Origin: a virus
DNA length: 36,706 nucleotides
Strand: one strand, 5' to 3'
Virus record (IMG/VR): IMGVR_UViG_3300031587_000001
Coordinates: 1-36,706 of that record
The translations under genes were made by a program, and so were the position numbers. Below are positions 21,381 to 28,325 of the stretch, in pieces. Positions within the stretch are counted from its first letter, which is position 1. Every line of letters begins with the position of its first letter. Under the pieces are notes generated by a model. It did no database searches. It had not been told where the DNA came from and saw only the letters and a list, made by a program, of their open reading frames with translations.

Positions 21381-22684
21381 TGGAGTACAAGGAGATGTTA
21401 GTCAGAGCTAACCAGATGTACGAAGAGGCCAAGGCTATCCTGAGCAACCCGGAGGCTACGGCCGAGGAGAAGGAGAAGGTTCAGAAGCTTATCGAGGGGG
21501 CGAACGACCTGCGGGCTCGGGCTATGCAGCTCAAGGAGGTCAAGGAGAAGGGGCAGCAGATGGCCGCCGTCCTGGAGGCAGAGCAAGGGGCCAATGAGCA
21601 ACCGGTGAGCGATAGGGAGTTCAAGTCGTGGGCTGAGTTCTTGCAGGCGGCCCACGCGGCCAAGCATCCGCAGCGAGTGGGGCCGCCCGACCCCCGGTTG
21701 GTGTGGTTCAGGGACGAGCCCATTGATGCGAAGGAGACAAAGCAGATGGTTGAGGCCATCGGCGCGGCAGGAGGGTTCCTGGTTCCGACCGAGTTCCTGG
21801 CCCAGTTGCAGGTGGCAGTGGCCGAGAACGCCATCGTGCGTCCTCGCGCCACCGTCATCAGGATGGCACGTCGCTCTATCCAGATTCCCGTGCTGGACCA
21901 GACGGCTACCGGCGTGGTCGGAGCGCCCGCATGGTTTGGCGGCATGGTCGCGGCCTGGGGCAAAGAGGCTCTGGAGAAGGTGCTGGAACACATCGAGTGG
22001 CGGCAGATCGAACTCGTCGCTCATAAGCTATACCTTTATACGTGTGCGTCGGACGAGTTGGTAGAGGATGCGGCCATCTCTCTCAGCGACTTTCTGTCAG
22101 GCCCGATGGGCATGGCCGGTTGCATCGCCTTCATGGAAGATTTTGCGTTCCTGAACGGGTCGGGCGCAGGTCAGCCCCTGGGGGTTGTCACTGCCGTCAA
22201 CACGCCGACCATCGTGGTGGCGCGTTCGGTAGCCGGACAGATCAACATCGTAGACCTGGCCAACATGATGCAGAGCTTCCTGCCTTCGGGCAAGGGCGTG
22301 TGGGTAGTCAGTCAGAGCGCGATGTCTAGCATGATCCAGTTAGCAGGCCCTGGAGGGAATCCGGCTTACTGGTGGATGCCGACCGGCGTGGGTGGAGTGC
22401 CCGGTACGTTGCTGGGATTGCCCGTCTTCTGGAGTGAGAAGATGGCGGCTCTGGGCAACCAGGGCGACATCCTGCTGGCGGACTTTTCGTTCTACCTGGT
22501 TGGCGACAGGCGGGCGACGACCGTCGAGAGCACAAAGTTTGATCGGTGGGCTTACGACGAGACCTCGTGGCGGGCCGTGCATCGCGTGGAAGGCCAGCCC
22601 TGGATGAGCGCGCCAATCACGTACCAGGACCAGGCCACGACCGTTTCGCCCTTCGTTATCCTGGGTGGCGTAGGCGGGTCATAA
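21380..22684 (+). CDS. major capsid protein, HK97 fold
   Basis: The 434-residue product has a long helical, charged N-terminal delta-like domain (1-105), then the HK97 core. Recognisable core segments are GGFLVPTEFLAQL, RPRATVIRMARRSIQIPVLDQ, LVAHKLYLYTCASDELVEDA, the FLNGSGAGQPLGV loop, and YLVGDRRATTVE near the C-terminus. About 420 copies would form a T=7 shell, if this phage follows the usual siphovirus pattern. GGAGGTGGAATA precedes the ATG. The delta-domain is probably removed by the protease just upstream. A hairpin without a T run follows. Confidence 0.93.
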   Translation: MEYKEMLVRANQMYEEAKAILSNPEATAEEKEKVQKLIEGANDLRARAMQLKEVKEKGQQMAAVLEAEQGANEQPVSDREFKSWAEFLQAAHAAKHPQRVGPPDPRLVWFRDEPIDAKETKQMVEAIGAAGGFLVPTEFLAQLQVAVAENAIVRPRATVIRMARRSIQIPVLDQTATGVVGAPAWFGGMVAAWGKEALEKVLEHIEWRQIELVAHKLYLYTCASDELVEDAAISLSDFLSGPMGMAGCIAFMEDFAFLNGSGAGQPLGVVTAVNTPTIVVARSVAGQINIVDLANMMQSFLPSGKGVWVVSQSAMSSMIQLAGPGGNPAYWWMPTGVGGVPGTLLGLPVFWSEKMAALGNQGDILLADFSFYLVGDRRATTVESTKFDRWAYDETSWRAVHRVEGQPWMSAPITYQDQATTVSPFVILGGVGGS

Positions 22685-22689
22685 GATAT

Positions 22690-22710
22690 GGGAGGGGGCG
22701 TACCTCTCCC
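22690..22710 (+). terminator. hairpin after capsid gene, no T run
   Basis: GGGAGGGG (22690-22697) pairs with CCTCTCCC (22703-22710), 8 bp with one G-U and a 5-base loop. It is placed to stabilise the abundant capsid mRNA or attenuate downstream transcription. Confidence 0.45.
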
Positions 22711-22740
22711 TCACAAAACAAAATATGAGGAGTATAAAAT

Positions 22741-23202
22741 ATGAGTTACACCGCAGAAGTTAGCGAGTTGATGTATCCTCTTGCCATTGAGTATGCCGAC
22801 AGTCAAGCCGTCGGCACGCACAACGGCGCGTGGGTCAGCTTGCAGAACTATCATCGGGCATGGCTGGTTCTGAACGTCGGCGAGATGCAGCCGGGTGCTA
22901 CTCTCGATTGTGCGCTTCAGCAGGCTACCGGGCCGGCGGGCGGCGGGGCCAAGGCTATCACCAGTTCGAAGACCGGCGGGGCCAAGGCCATCACGCAACT
23001 GTCTCAGGCAGCCGGTGACGGCGACGACCTGGTTTGTATCGAGTTACAGACCGAGGAACTTGACGTCAACAATGACTTCGAGCACGTACGGTTCCAGGTT
23101 GTCGTGGCGGGGGCAGCCGTCGAGTACTCGGCCATTCTGTATGGTTGCATCGCGCGGTTCAAGCCTGTGCCAGCAACCAACTGGACCGAGATCGTTGACT
23201 AA
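22741..23202 (+). CDS. probable head decoration / minor structural protein
   Basis: The 153-residue product follows the capsid gene, with GAGGAG before the ATG. It is strand-rich, including AWVSLQNYHRAWLVLNVGEM, a Gly/Ala-rich repeated loop (GGAKAIT occurs twice) and LVCIELQTEELDVNNDFEHVRFQV. Similar proteins occur next to phage capsids and are usually called structural or decoration proteins. Position and composition support this, but no defining motif is visible. It is bracketed by two T-less hairpins, suggesting its mRNA is processed or attenuated separately. Confidence 0.6.
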   Translation: MSYTAEVSELMYPLAIEYADSQAVGTHNGAWVSLQNYHRAWLVLNVGEMQPGATLDCALQQATGPAGGGAKAITSSKTGGAKAITQLSQAAGDGDDLVCIELQTEELDVNNDFEHVRFQVVVAGAAVEYSAILYGCIARFKPVPATNWTEIVD

Positions 23203-23213
23203 CTACGACATAA

Positions 23214-23243
23214 GGGGAGCGGAGACGTAAGGCCCCGCTCCCC
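23214..23243 (+). terminator. 9-bp perfect hairpin after decoration gene, no T run
   Basis: GGGGAGCGG (23214-23222) pairs perfectly with CCGCTCCCC (23235-23243) around 12 bases. A T tract is absent. It probably attenuates transcription after the abundant head proteins. Confidence 0.5.
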
Positions 23244-23267
23244 TACAACAAAATAGAAAGGGAAGTG

Positions 23268-23513
23268 ATGAGCAAGCTCATCGTGTGTATTGGCGCGACT
23301 AACGCCAGAGTGCGCAGCGAGCCACAGCCGGACGGGCAGGTTATCCTCGTCGTAGAAGGGGCGGGGGCAGAGAAGGTTGCCAGGCTCAATAAGGCCCTGG
23401 CGGACTTTAAGGCTCGAAAGGGCGATGGGGTCATGATGGTTTCCGGCCCTGCTTTGGTCGAGCCGGTCAGGGCGTTTTTGGCGGGGACGATCAAGGAGTT
23501 TCGGGGTGGGTAA
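23268..23513 (+). CDS. hypothetical structural-region protein, 81 aa
   Basis: I start at ATG 23268 (AAAGGGAAG upstream) rather than the GTG one codon earlier. The product is a compact alpha/beta protein (LIVCIGATNARVRSEPQPDGQVILVV, split by turns) with no recognisable motif. It lies between decoration and a glycosyltransferase-related gene. Its stop lies inside the start of the next gene. It may be a minor head or accessory protein. Confidence 0.5.
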   Translation: MSKLIVCIGATNARVRSEPQPDGQVILVVEGAGAEKVARLNKALADFKARKGDGVMMVSGPALVEPVRAFLAGTIKEFRGG

Positions 23514-24195
23514 GCAGTGGGTTCGAGTCGTCCATACAGTCAGCTATGATAAGGACGGCGTTGCGGAGATAGCCTATCCCGGCGATTGGGTAGAAATAGG
23601 TAAACACCAGGCCAGGAGGTGGCTGGCCCAGGGGCGCGTTGAGATTCCCCGACCCGACCGGCGGGAGGCATTTGTGGACTTTGAGCGTAGCGGCGTCGTG
23701 GTGCGTTCGGAAAGTCAGCCGTCGCTGTTGGGCTTTGGTGATTTGTCAACCAGGTTGCCGTTCGTCTTCGGCCCACTCCAGGACATTCCGTTTGAATTTA
23801 CTATGATCTGGGAGCCATCTTTGTCAGTTACCTCGCGTGGTGTGGAGGTGGGGCTATCCCGTTGCCGTGAGTCCGGCAGTGAAGGATGGGAGTTGTTGGC
23901 CATGTTGGTAGACGAGATGACAATGGCCGCCGACGTCGGCGGCGAGGAAGAGCGGGCCAGGTCCGAGTTGGTGATACACGATTTGCGAGTGCCGGTCTAC
24001 GAGCCCCGTCTTATTTGGGTGCACAAATCTTTGGCTACGGAGCGGTTCGTCCAGGCGTGGGCTTCTGAGCTTGGCGAAGGGGCAGAGGAGCACCACGCCT
24101 TCTTAAGGGCACTGTATCAGAGTGGCGTCGTGGTGAGGGCGTTGCCTTCCAACTGGCAGGCGCTTCAGGCGTCGTGGATGCCTCGATATGGCTGA
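23506..24195 (+). CDS. structural-region protein with glycosyltransferase-like C-terminus
   Basis: The GTG at 23506 overlaps the previous stop and gives 229 residues. The N-terminal 50 residues (EIAYPGDWVEIGKHQARRWLAQGRV) look like a small domain common in phage head-region proteins. The C-terminal half has HHAFLRALYQSGVVVRALPSNWQA, resembling the acceptor-side end of GT-A glycosyltransferases (an acidic/His residue, then a long helix, then a hydrophobic strand and PxxW). No DxD motif is present, so it may be a degenerate partner of the two enzymes encoded next. Copy 4 of the 16-bp near-palindrome lies inside. The function is uncertain. Confidence 0.5.
   Translation: MGKQWVRVVHTVSYDKDGVAEIAYPGDWVEIGKHQARRWLAQGRVEIPRPDRREAFVDFERSGVVVRSESQPSLLGFGDLSTRLPFVFGPLQDIPFEFTMIWEPSLSVTSRGVEVGLSRCRESGSEGWELLAMLVDEMTMAADVGGEEERARSELVIHDLRVPVYEPRLIWVHKSLATERFVQAWASELGEGAEEHHAFLRALYQSGVVVRALPSNWQALQASWMPRYG
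24013..24028 (+). repeat. 16-bp near-palindrome, copy 4 of 4
   Basis: ATTTGGGTGCACAAAT has the same arms with one mismatch and a TG centre. It encodes IWVHKS here, a different peptide from the other copies. Confidence 0.65.
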
Positions 24196-24793
24196 TGGTG
24201 TTCTGTACGTAGCCTATGGCCGTCGGGCAGTCGGCGAGGCGACGGGGAGCCTTCGTACTTTACAACAGTACCACGACTGGCCGGTGTGTGTCGTCGGCGA
24301 CGAGGTGGAGGGCGCGCAGCGTATAGAGTTCCCCGACCGGGGGATGTCCGGCAGGTGGGCCAAGGTGAACCTGTTGTCTCTGACGCCGTTCGACAGGACG
24401 CTCTACCTGGACGCCGATACCCGTGTTCATGGCAGGTTGGACGTCGGGTTCGACATCCTGGCCGACGGTTGGGAATTGGTCATCGTGCCCAGCAAGGTTC
24501 AGGCGCAGCCGTTACACAACCTGGTGGAGGAAGAGCGGTGGGTTACGCAGGACGAAGTGGGCGACGGCTGGCCGCTGATGTTGAACACCGGGGTCATGTG
24601 GTTTCAGAAGTCGGGCCGGATGGCGAGGCTCTTCGAGGAGTGGCGCGAGGAGTGGGGCAGGTTCGAGAACCATGACCAGGGGGCGTTGTTGAGGGCGTTG
24701 GAGAAGTGCCCTGTCAGGGTGTGGCTGTTGGGTTACGACTTTAACAGTGACCGGGGCAAGGTAATCGAGCACCGGTTTGGGAAAGCGAGATGA
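24188..24793 (+). CDS. glycosyltransferase, GT-A fold, DxD
   Basis: The 201-residue product overlaps the previous gene by 8 bases. It has LYLDADTRVHG with D75-A76-D77, the metal/nucleotide-sugar motif of GT-A enzymes (GT8-like), and LNTGVMWFQKS and ENHDQGALLRAL further on. The layout is that of enzymes that transfer one sugar from UDP- or GDP-sugar. Its place inside the head operon suggests glycosylation of virion proteins, capsid or decoration protein being the nearest candidates. Virion glycosylation by phage-encoded transferases is known in mycobacteriophages. Modification of host surface sugars is an alternative. Confidence 0.75.
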   Translation: MADGVLYVAYGRRAVGEATGSLRTLQQYHDWPVCVVGDEVEGAQRIEFPDRGMSGRWAKVNLLSLTPFDRTLYLDADTRVHGRLDVGFDILADGWELVIVPSKVQAQPLHNLVEEERWVTQDEVGDGWPLMLNTGVMWFQKSGRMARLFEEWREEWGRFENHDQGALLRALEKCPVRVWLLGYDFNSDRGKVIEHRFGKAR

Positions 24794-25581
24794 TGACTTT
24801 GTTTTCAGTCCCCTGTGCCTTCGAGGGACACAGGAACATTATCCAGAGGAACGCTCTCAACACCTGGGTTCGTCTCCGGTGGCAGCCACGCATTATCTTG
24901 TTGGGGAACGATGCGGGGGTAGCGGAGGCGGCGAAGGAGTTCGGGTGTGTCCACGTTCCCGACGTAGAGGTCAGTCCCCGGGGCAGGCCGGTCCTGAGCG
25001 ACGTCTTTGCCAGGGCGGGGAAGATGGCAACCGATGGGGTGATGTGCTGGACCAACGCCGACATGATGTTGGTTCACCTGTCCGAGGCAGCCCTCCGGTG
25101 CAGTCGGGGGCTGAACGAGTTCCTCATGGTGGGGCAGCGTTCAGATGTGGACATTGTGGAGGAATGGGACTTCTCCCCCGGCTGGGAGGGGCGATTGGGT
25201 GATTATGCCCTCCGTACGGGGAAAGTCCACAGCGCCGGGGCGATGGATTACTTTGTCTTTAGAGATGGGTTGTTCAGGGAGATGCCGCCCTTCTACGTGG
25301 GCATTCCGATGTGGGATAATTACGCATTATCCCACGCAGCCGGTCGAGTGCCAATTGTGGACGCTACGTCGGTGGTCATGGCCATTCACCAGGAGCACGG
25401 GCGTGAGGCACGATTGGGGTACGAGTCCAGGAGCAGCCATCAGGAGGAGTGGGGAGAGTTTCAGCACAACGAGAAATTGTTTGGTGAGTACTGCAAGTTC
25501 CCCAGGAGCAAGATCAGCGACGCGACGTGGGTATTGGACGACGAGGAGTTGTGTGAAGTATGTCATATGGAACGGCGTTAG
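24790..25581 (+). CDS. glycosyltransferase-like protein, second in cassette
   Basis: The 263-residue product starts ATG-ATG in an ATGA overlap. An early Rossmann-like part contains RIILLGNDAGVAEAA, and MCWTNADMMLV (N89-A90-D91) stands where a DxD would be, with Asn replacing the first Asp. Later segments AGAMDYFVFRDGLF and GIPMWDNYALSHA fit the acceptor half of GT-A-type transferases. It probably works with the enzyme encoded just upstream, perhaps adding the second sugar. The altered DxD leaves activity uncertain. The 3' end overlaps the connector gene by 22 bases, so the cassette is fully embedded in the structural operon. Confidence 0.65.
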   Translation: MMTLFSVPCAFEGHRNIIQRNALNTWVRLRWQPRIILLGNDAGVAEAAKEFGCVHVPDVEVSPRGRPVLSDVFARAGKMATDGVMCWTNADMMLVHLSEAALRCSRGLNEFLMVGQRSDVDIVEEWDFSPGWEGRLGDYALRTGKVHSAGAMDYFVFRDGLFREMPPFYVGIPMWDNYALSHAAGRVPIVDATSVVMAIHQEHGREARLGYESRSSHQEEWGEFQHNEKLFGEYCKFPRSKISDATWVLDDEELCEVCHMERR

Positions 25582-26180
25582 AGTTACGGGCCAGGATAGA
25601 TAAAACCGGTGCAGCGGACGACGCGACGTTGACGGCCATCATCGCCGCAGCCGAGCGCAACATCAACAGGGCTTGTAACAGGGCAGATGGGTTCGAGGCC
25701 GACGTTGTGGCTTCGGCCCGGACTTACTCAGGCAACGGCAAGCCGTACCTGTACGTTGACGAGTGTGTGGAGGTAACCCTGGTCGAGGTCAAGGACAGCG
25801 CCTCAGACACCGACTACGACGCCTGGGCCGGTACGGATTGGATAGCCTGTTCGGGCGATCCGCGATCTCCCAACTTTAACCGGGTTCCCTACGACATGTT
25901 GATGGTGGACCCTACCGGAGACGAGAGCGTCTTTACCAAGGGCGTACCGACGGTCAGGGTGACGGCCAGGTGGGGCTACTCTGTAGTTGCCCCCGCCGAC
26001 ATTAAGGAGGCCTGTCTGATGCAGGCGGCCCGGTGGTTCAAACGGTATCAGAGCGCGATGGCCGACGTGCTGGCCGATGGGGAGTTGGGCCGGTTGTTGT
26101 ATCGGCAGGCTCTGGACCCGGACATCAGGCGTATCCTGGTGGACGGCAGGTATGTGAGACCGGTGGTGGGGCGCAGGTAG
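25560..26180 (+). CDS. head-tail connector (HK97 gp6-like)
   Basis: The 206-residue product opens with a helical pair (ALELRARIDKT, DDATLTAIIAAAERNINRACNR), as in phage head-tail adaptor proteins. A strand-rich insert (SARTYSGNGKPYLYVDECVEVTLVEV) and a C-terminal helix with MQAARWFKRYQSA follow. This is the gp6-type adaptor that docks on the portal and seals DNA. GAGGAG precedes the ATG. It lies after the glycosyltransferase cassette and before the neck protein, which fits the usual order. Confident on class, not on exact family. Confidence 0.75.
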   Translation: MSYGTALELRARIDKTGAADDATLTAIIAAAERNINRACNRADGFEADVVASARTYSGNGKPYLYVDECVEVTLVEVKDSASDTDYDAWAGTDWIACSGDPRSPNFNRVPYDMLMVDPTGDESVFTKGVPTVRVTARWGYSVVAPADIKEACLMQAARWFKRYQSAMADVLADGELGRLLYRQALDPDIRRILVDGRYVRPVVGRR

Positions 26181-26531
26181 GTGGCGATTCGAGTTGAGAT
26201 TTACGGTGTTGAGGAGGTGCAGCGCCGGATAGGTCAAATTGCCGACGGCGTCCGTCCGGCGCTCCAGGAGGCGATAGGGGAGGCAGCGACGTTGACGGAG
26301 GAGTTGGCCAAGGGGTATGCGCCGGTCAGGACGGGCAGGTTGAGGGCCAGCATCAAGGCCGAGGTCGTCACCAGGGATACCGTCGTGCAGGGAGTGGTGG
26401 GCTCAGACGTCCCATACGCCGGAGTGCAAGAGGAGCGGGTCGGCTTCCTGGCCAGGGCACTCAGGGAAGCCGAGAGCAGGATCGTTGATTTCGTCAACAG
26501 TGCCATAGCCAGGTTGATCGGCAAGGAGTAA
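26181..26531 (+). CDS. HK97 gp10-like neck / tail completion protein
   Basis: The GTG at 26181 follows the connector stop directly. The 116-residue product has the gp10 pattern: an N-terminal strand, a helix, then LTEELAKGYAPVRTGRLRASIKAEV and a VPYAGVQEERVGFLARAL segment near the end. Such proteins sit at the head-tail neck and stop DNA leakage. In most family members the sequence around PVxTGxLRxSI is the signature, and it is present here. Confidence 0.85.
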   Translation: MAIRVEIYGVEEVQRRIGQIADGVRPALQEAIGEAATLTEELAKGYAPVRTGRLRASIKAEVVTRDTVVQGVVGSDVPYAGVQEERVGFLARALREAESRIVDFVNSAIARLIGKE

Positions 26532-26534
26532 GAG

Positions 26535-26990
26535 ATGGGCGTGTATTCTTTAGGTGATCTGGTAGATGCTATAGAGTCAACGTTGTCGGTCGCAGCGGCC
26601 TTGGAGAGGTCGCAGAGTTACGACGAGCTTACCGAGGGCATGGCCGACTATCCCACGTTGCAGGTCTATCCCGAGGAGAACGCAGGCACGAGTGGGTTCA
26701 GCAGCACCGACCGCATCTCGTTGAGTGGCAAGCATAGTGTCAAGGAGTATTTGATCCACGCCGATCTGTTGGCCCATCCCAGGGCCGAGATAGGCGAGGA
26801 CATGGCCAGGCTGGTGGAGGCCATAGACGATTTGGAAGACATTTTGGATACGCAAGCTTACCCTCTCTTTGGTGCAGAGTACATCACGTCTTTTCGGTGG
26901 TCGTGGAAGCGAGTGGTCTTCAGTTATGCAGGAGCGGAGTACATGGGGGCCAGGTTTTTCATTACAGTTAGATGTGGAAGTGGGGGGTAG
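26535..26990 (+). CDS. tail terminator / minor tail protein, putative
   Basis: The ATG at 26535 has AAGGAGTAAGAG before it, and the gap from the neck gene is 3 bases. The 151-residue product has an N-terminal helix, strands YPTLQVYPEE and KEYLIHADLLAHP, a helix DMARLVEAIDDLEDILD and a C-terminal strand pair. The mixed alpha/beta layout, size and position between neck and major tail protein match tail-terminator proteins that cap the tail tube (lambda gpU/HK97 gp10-11 region). No single motif proves it. Confidence 0.6.
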   Translation: MGVYSLGDLVDAIESTLSVAAALERSQSYDELTEGMADYPTLQVYPEENAGTSGFSSTDRISLSGKHSVKEYLIHADLLAHPRAEIGEDMARLVEAIDDLEDILDTQAYPLFGAEYITSFRWSWKRVVFSYAGAEYMGARFFITVRCGSGG

Positions 26991-26992
26991 GC

Positions 26993-27316
26993 ATGGCAGT
27001 TTACAGAGTACTGAAGAGATTGGACACGGGGCATCGGCCGGGAGACCTTGTGGACGGCAGTCAGTTCAGCCGATTGGACGTTCTGGTACGCAAGGGAGCG
27101 TTGGCTCTGGCCAAGTCGCCGCCTTTGGTGGAGTTGCCGGGGTGGACGGCCAGGGCCGAGAAATTAGCAACCATCGGGGTGGAGACAGTTCAGGATTTCC
27201 TGGACGCCGACCCGCAAACTTTGTCGGAGTTGTTCAATCATAAGCGGGGGACAACCGTTAGCAAGTGGAAGGACGAGGCCAGGGGTTGGCTTCGGGTGGA
27301 ACGTAAGTCTGGATGA
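26993..27316 (+). CDS. helix-hairpin-helix protein in tail operon, 107 aa
   Basis: From ATG 26993 (GGGGGGTAGG upstream) the product has a short N-terminal beta part (YRVLKRLDTGHRPGDLVD) and then helices with a helix-hairpin-helix pattern (ARAEKLATIGVETVQDFLDADPQTLSELF, residues about 55-85). Helix-hairpin-helix motifs usually bind DNA backbone. That is unexpected for a tail-region gene. It may be an adaptor or a small regulator. An in-frame ATG at 26972 is inside the previous gene with a weak ribosome site. Confidence 0.55.
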   Translation: MAVYRVLKRLDTGHRPGDLVDGSQFSRLDVLVRKGALALAKSPPLVELPGWTARAEKLATIGVETVQDFLDADPQTLSELFNHKRGTTVSKWKDEARGWLRVERKSG

Positions 27317-27349
27317 AGAGATTGATAATAGTGACAGGAGGTTACTGAA

Positions 27350-27814
27350 ATGGCACAAACGACAAATAGCGTGCCGTTGGCGTGCGGCAAACTGGAAATC
27401 GCCGTTGACGCAGCCTGTTCGATCTGGTACGACATCAGCGGTGAGGACCAGAGCGTGAGCGGGACGGAGCAGGCCCGGAAGTCGGGCGAGGCGTACACTC
27501 TGGACGGTGATACGGCTCTGATTGCGGGTGGTAAAAGGGAGCCGTTGGAGTTGACCTTTGCCATCGCTTACACCGAGATTGCGACTGAAGCTTACGAGCG
27601 GATTCGGGCGCAATTCGAGACGGCCTGTGGTGGGCCGGTGTGCGTGCGTTGGTCTCCCAAAGGTGGGAACGTGGGCGACGAGCAGTTGACGTCGGCGGCC
27701 GGGGTGGTCACCGGTTTCACTTATCCGCCCATGGACGCCAGCGGGGGCGGGGTGATTCTGGCCGGGTTCAAACTGAAAGTGCCGAGTGTCGGCACGACCG
27801 TCGTAACGTCATAA
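27350..27814 (+). CDS. major tail protein
   Basis: The 154-residue, mostly beta product has ACAGGAGG before the ATG. It contains WYDISGEDQSV, GEAYTLDGDTALIAGGKREPLELTFAIAYTE, and a C-terminal VVTGFTYPPMDASGGGVILAGFKLKV. This is the single-domain beta-sandwich layout of siphovirus tail tube proteins. Position directly before the frameshifted tail chaperone is diagnostic. About 30-40 hexameric rings would form a tube, judging from the length of the tape measure. Confidence 0.8.
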   Translation: MAQTTNSVPLACGKLEIAVDAACSIWYDISGEDQSVSGTEQARKSGEAYTLDGDTALIAGGKREPLELTFAIAYTEIATEAYERIRAQFETACGGPVCVRWSPKGGNVGDEQLTSAAGVVTGFTYPPMDASGGGVILAGFKLKVPSVGTTVVTS

Positions 27815-27825
27815 GGAGGAATTCT

Positions 27826-28134
27826 ATGCCACGCTTAACGCAGACGCGCAGGATTCAGACGGACGCCGTGCAAGGTGAGGGCTCTTACGTAGATGCTACC
27901 AGCCCCAAAGTAGGCGAGATACGGCGAGTGCAAAGGGCGCCCAAGGGTGAGGATTATGAGATAACCCTGGAGCTTCTGGTCAGGCACATCATTGGTTGGA
28001 ATTGGGAAGACGAGAGTGGTAACGCGCTTCCTCTACCCAAGGACGATCCCGCCGTCATTGACGAGTTGACCAATGACGAGCTGGTATATCTGTTGAGAGA
28101 ACTCACGTCTAGCAGGCACATCACAAAAAACTGA
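27826..28134 (+). CDS. tail assembly chaperone (gpG-like), frameshift donor
   Basis: The 102-residue product starts at ATG 27826 with AAGGAGG. An upstream frame from 27640 overlaps the major tail protein and is rejected. It is helical and acidic (VIDELTNDELVYLLREL). It lies between major tail protein and tape measure, where lambda-like phages encode gpG. The last codons before TGA are ACA AAA AAC, giving the slippery heptamer A AAA AAC at 28125-28131. A -1 shift extends it by about 64 residues to 28325 as the gpGT-like product. gpG-type proteins coat the tape measure and recruit tail tube subunits. Confidence 0.88.
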   Translation: MPRLTQTRRIQTDAVQGEGSYVDATSPKVGEIRRVQRAPKGEDYEITLELLVRHIIGWNWEDESGNALPLPKDDPAVIDELTNDELVYLLRELTSSRHITKN

Positions 28135-28179
28135 AGGTGAGGGTCGCCAAGCACCTCTGGTTGAAGACTGGCGACCCTC
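28125..28179 (+). promoter_or_regulatory. -1 programmed ribosomal frameshift signal
   Basis: The heptamer A AAA AAC (28125-28131) is in the zero frame directly before the TGA. After 7 bases, GAGGGTCGCCA (28139-28149) pairs perfectly with TGGCGACCCTC (28169-28179), an 11-bp stem with a 19-base loop. The heptamer, spacing and stem match established -1 frameshift signals in siphovirus tail genes. Confidence 0.93.
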
Positions 28180-28325
28180 CCTGGGAGTTAGTAGAGTTGC
28201 GCCTGTGCAGGGACGTGTATCACTGTCTGCCTTCCGAGCTTGCGGAGGAAGATTGGTTCAACGTCGCTGCACATTTGGTGTGTATGGAAGGAGAAGCGGA
28301 GGCAAAAGGCAGTCCACATGGCTAA
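28137..28325 (+). CDS. tail chaperone T extension (gpGT-like, made by -1 frameshift)
   Basis: The frame read after the shift goes from about 28131 to TAA at 28323-28325, in the -1 frame of the chaperone. It begins at CTG AAG GTG right at the slip and has no own ribosome site near the GTG at 28137. The extension, about 64 residues, is helical and acidic-aromatic (LWLKTGDPPWELVEL, LAEEDWFNVAAHLVCM). In lambda the T part binds the major tail protein while the G part binds the tape measure. The fusion product would span 27826-28325. The tape-measure start lies 8 bases before its stop. Confidence 0.85.
   Translation: MRVAKHLWLKTGDPPWELVELRLCRDVYHCLPSELAEEDWFNVAAHLVCMEGEAEAKGSPHG

Noticed and set aside
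24188-24793. Glycosyltransferase as a beta-glucosyltransferase modifying phage DNA
   Set aside because: Its DxD and layout fit GT-A protein or surface glycan transferases. No hydroxymethyl-base biosynthesis genes are present.
26869-27243. 124-codon + strand ORF overlapping the tail terminator and HhH genes
   Set aside because: It is an out-of-frame shadow of two well-supported genes and is Gly/Arg/Ser-rich.
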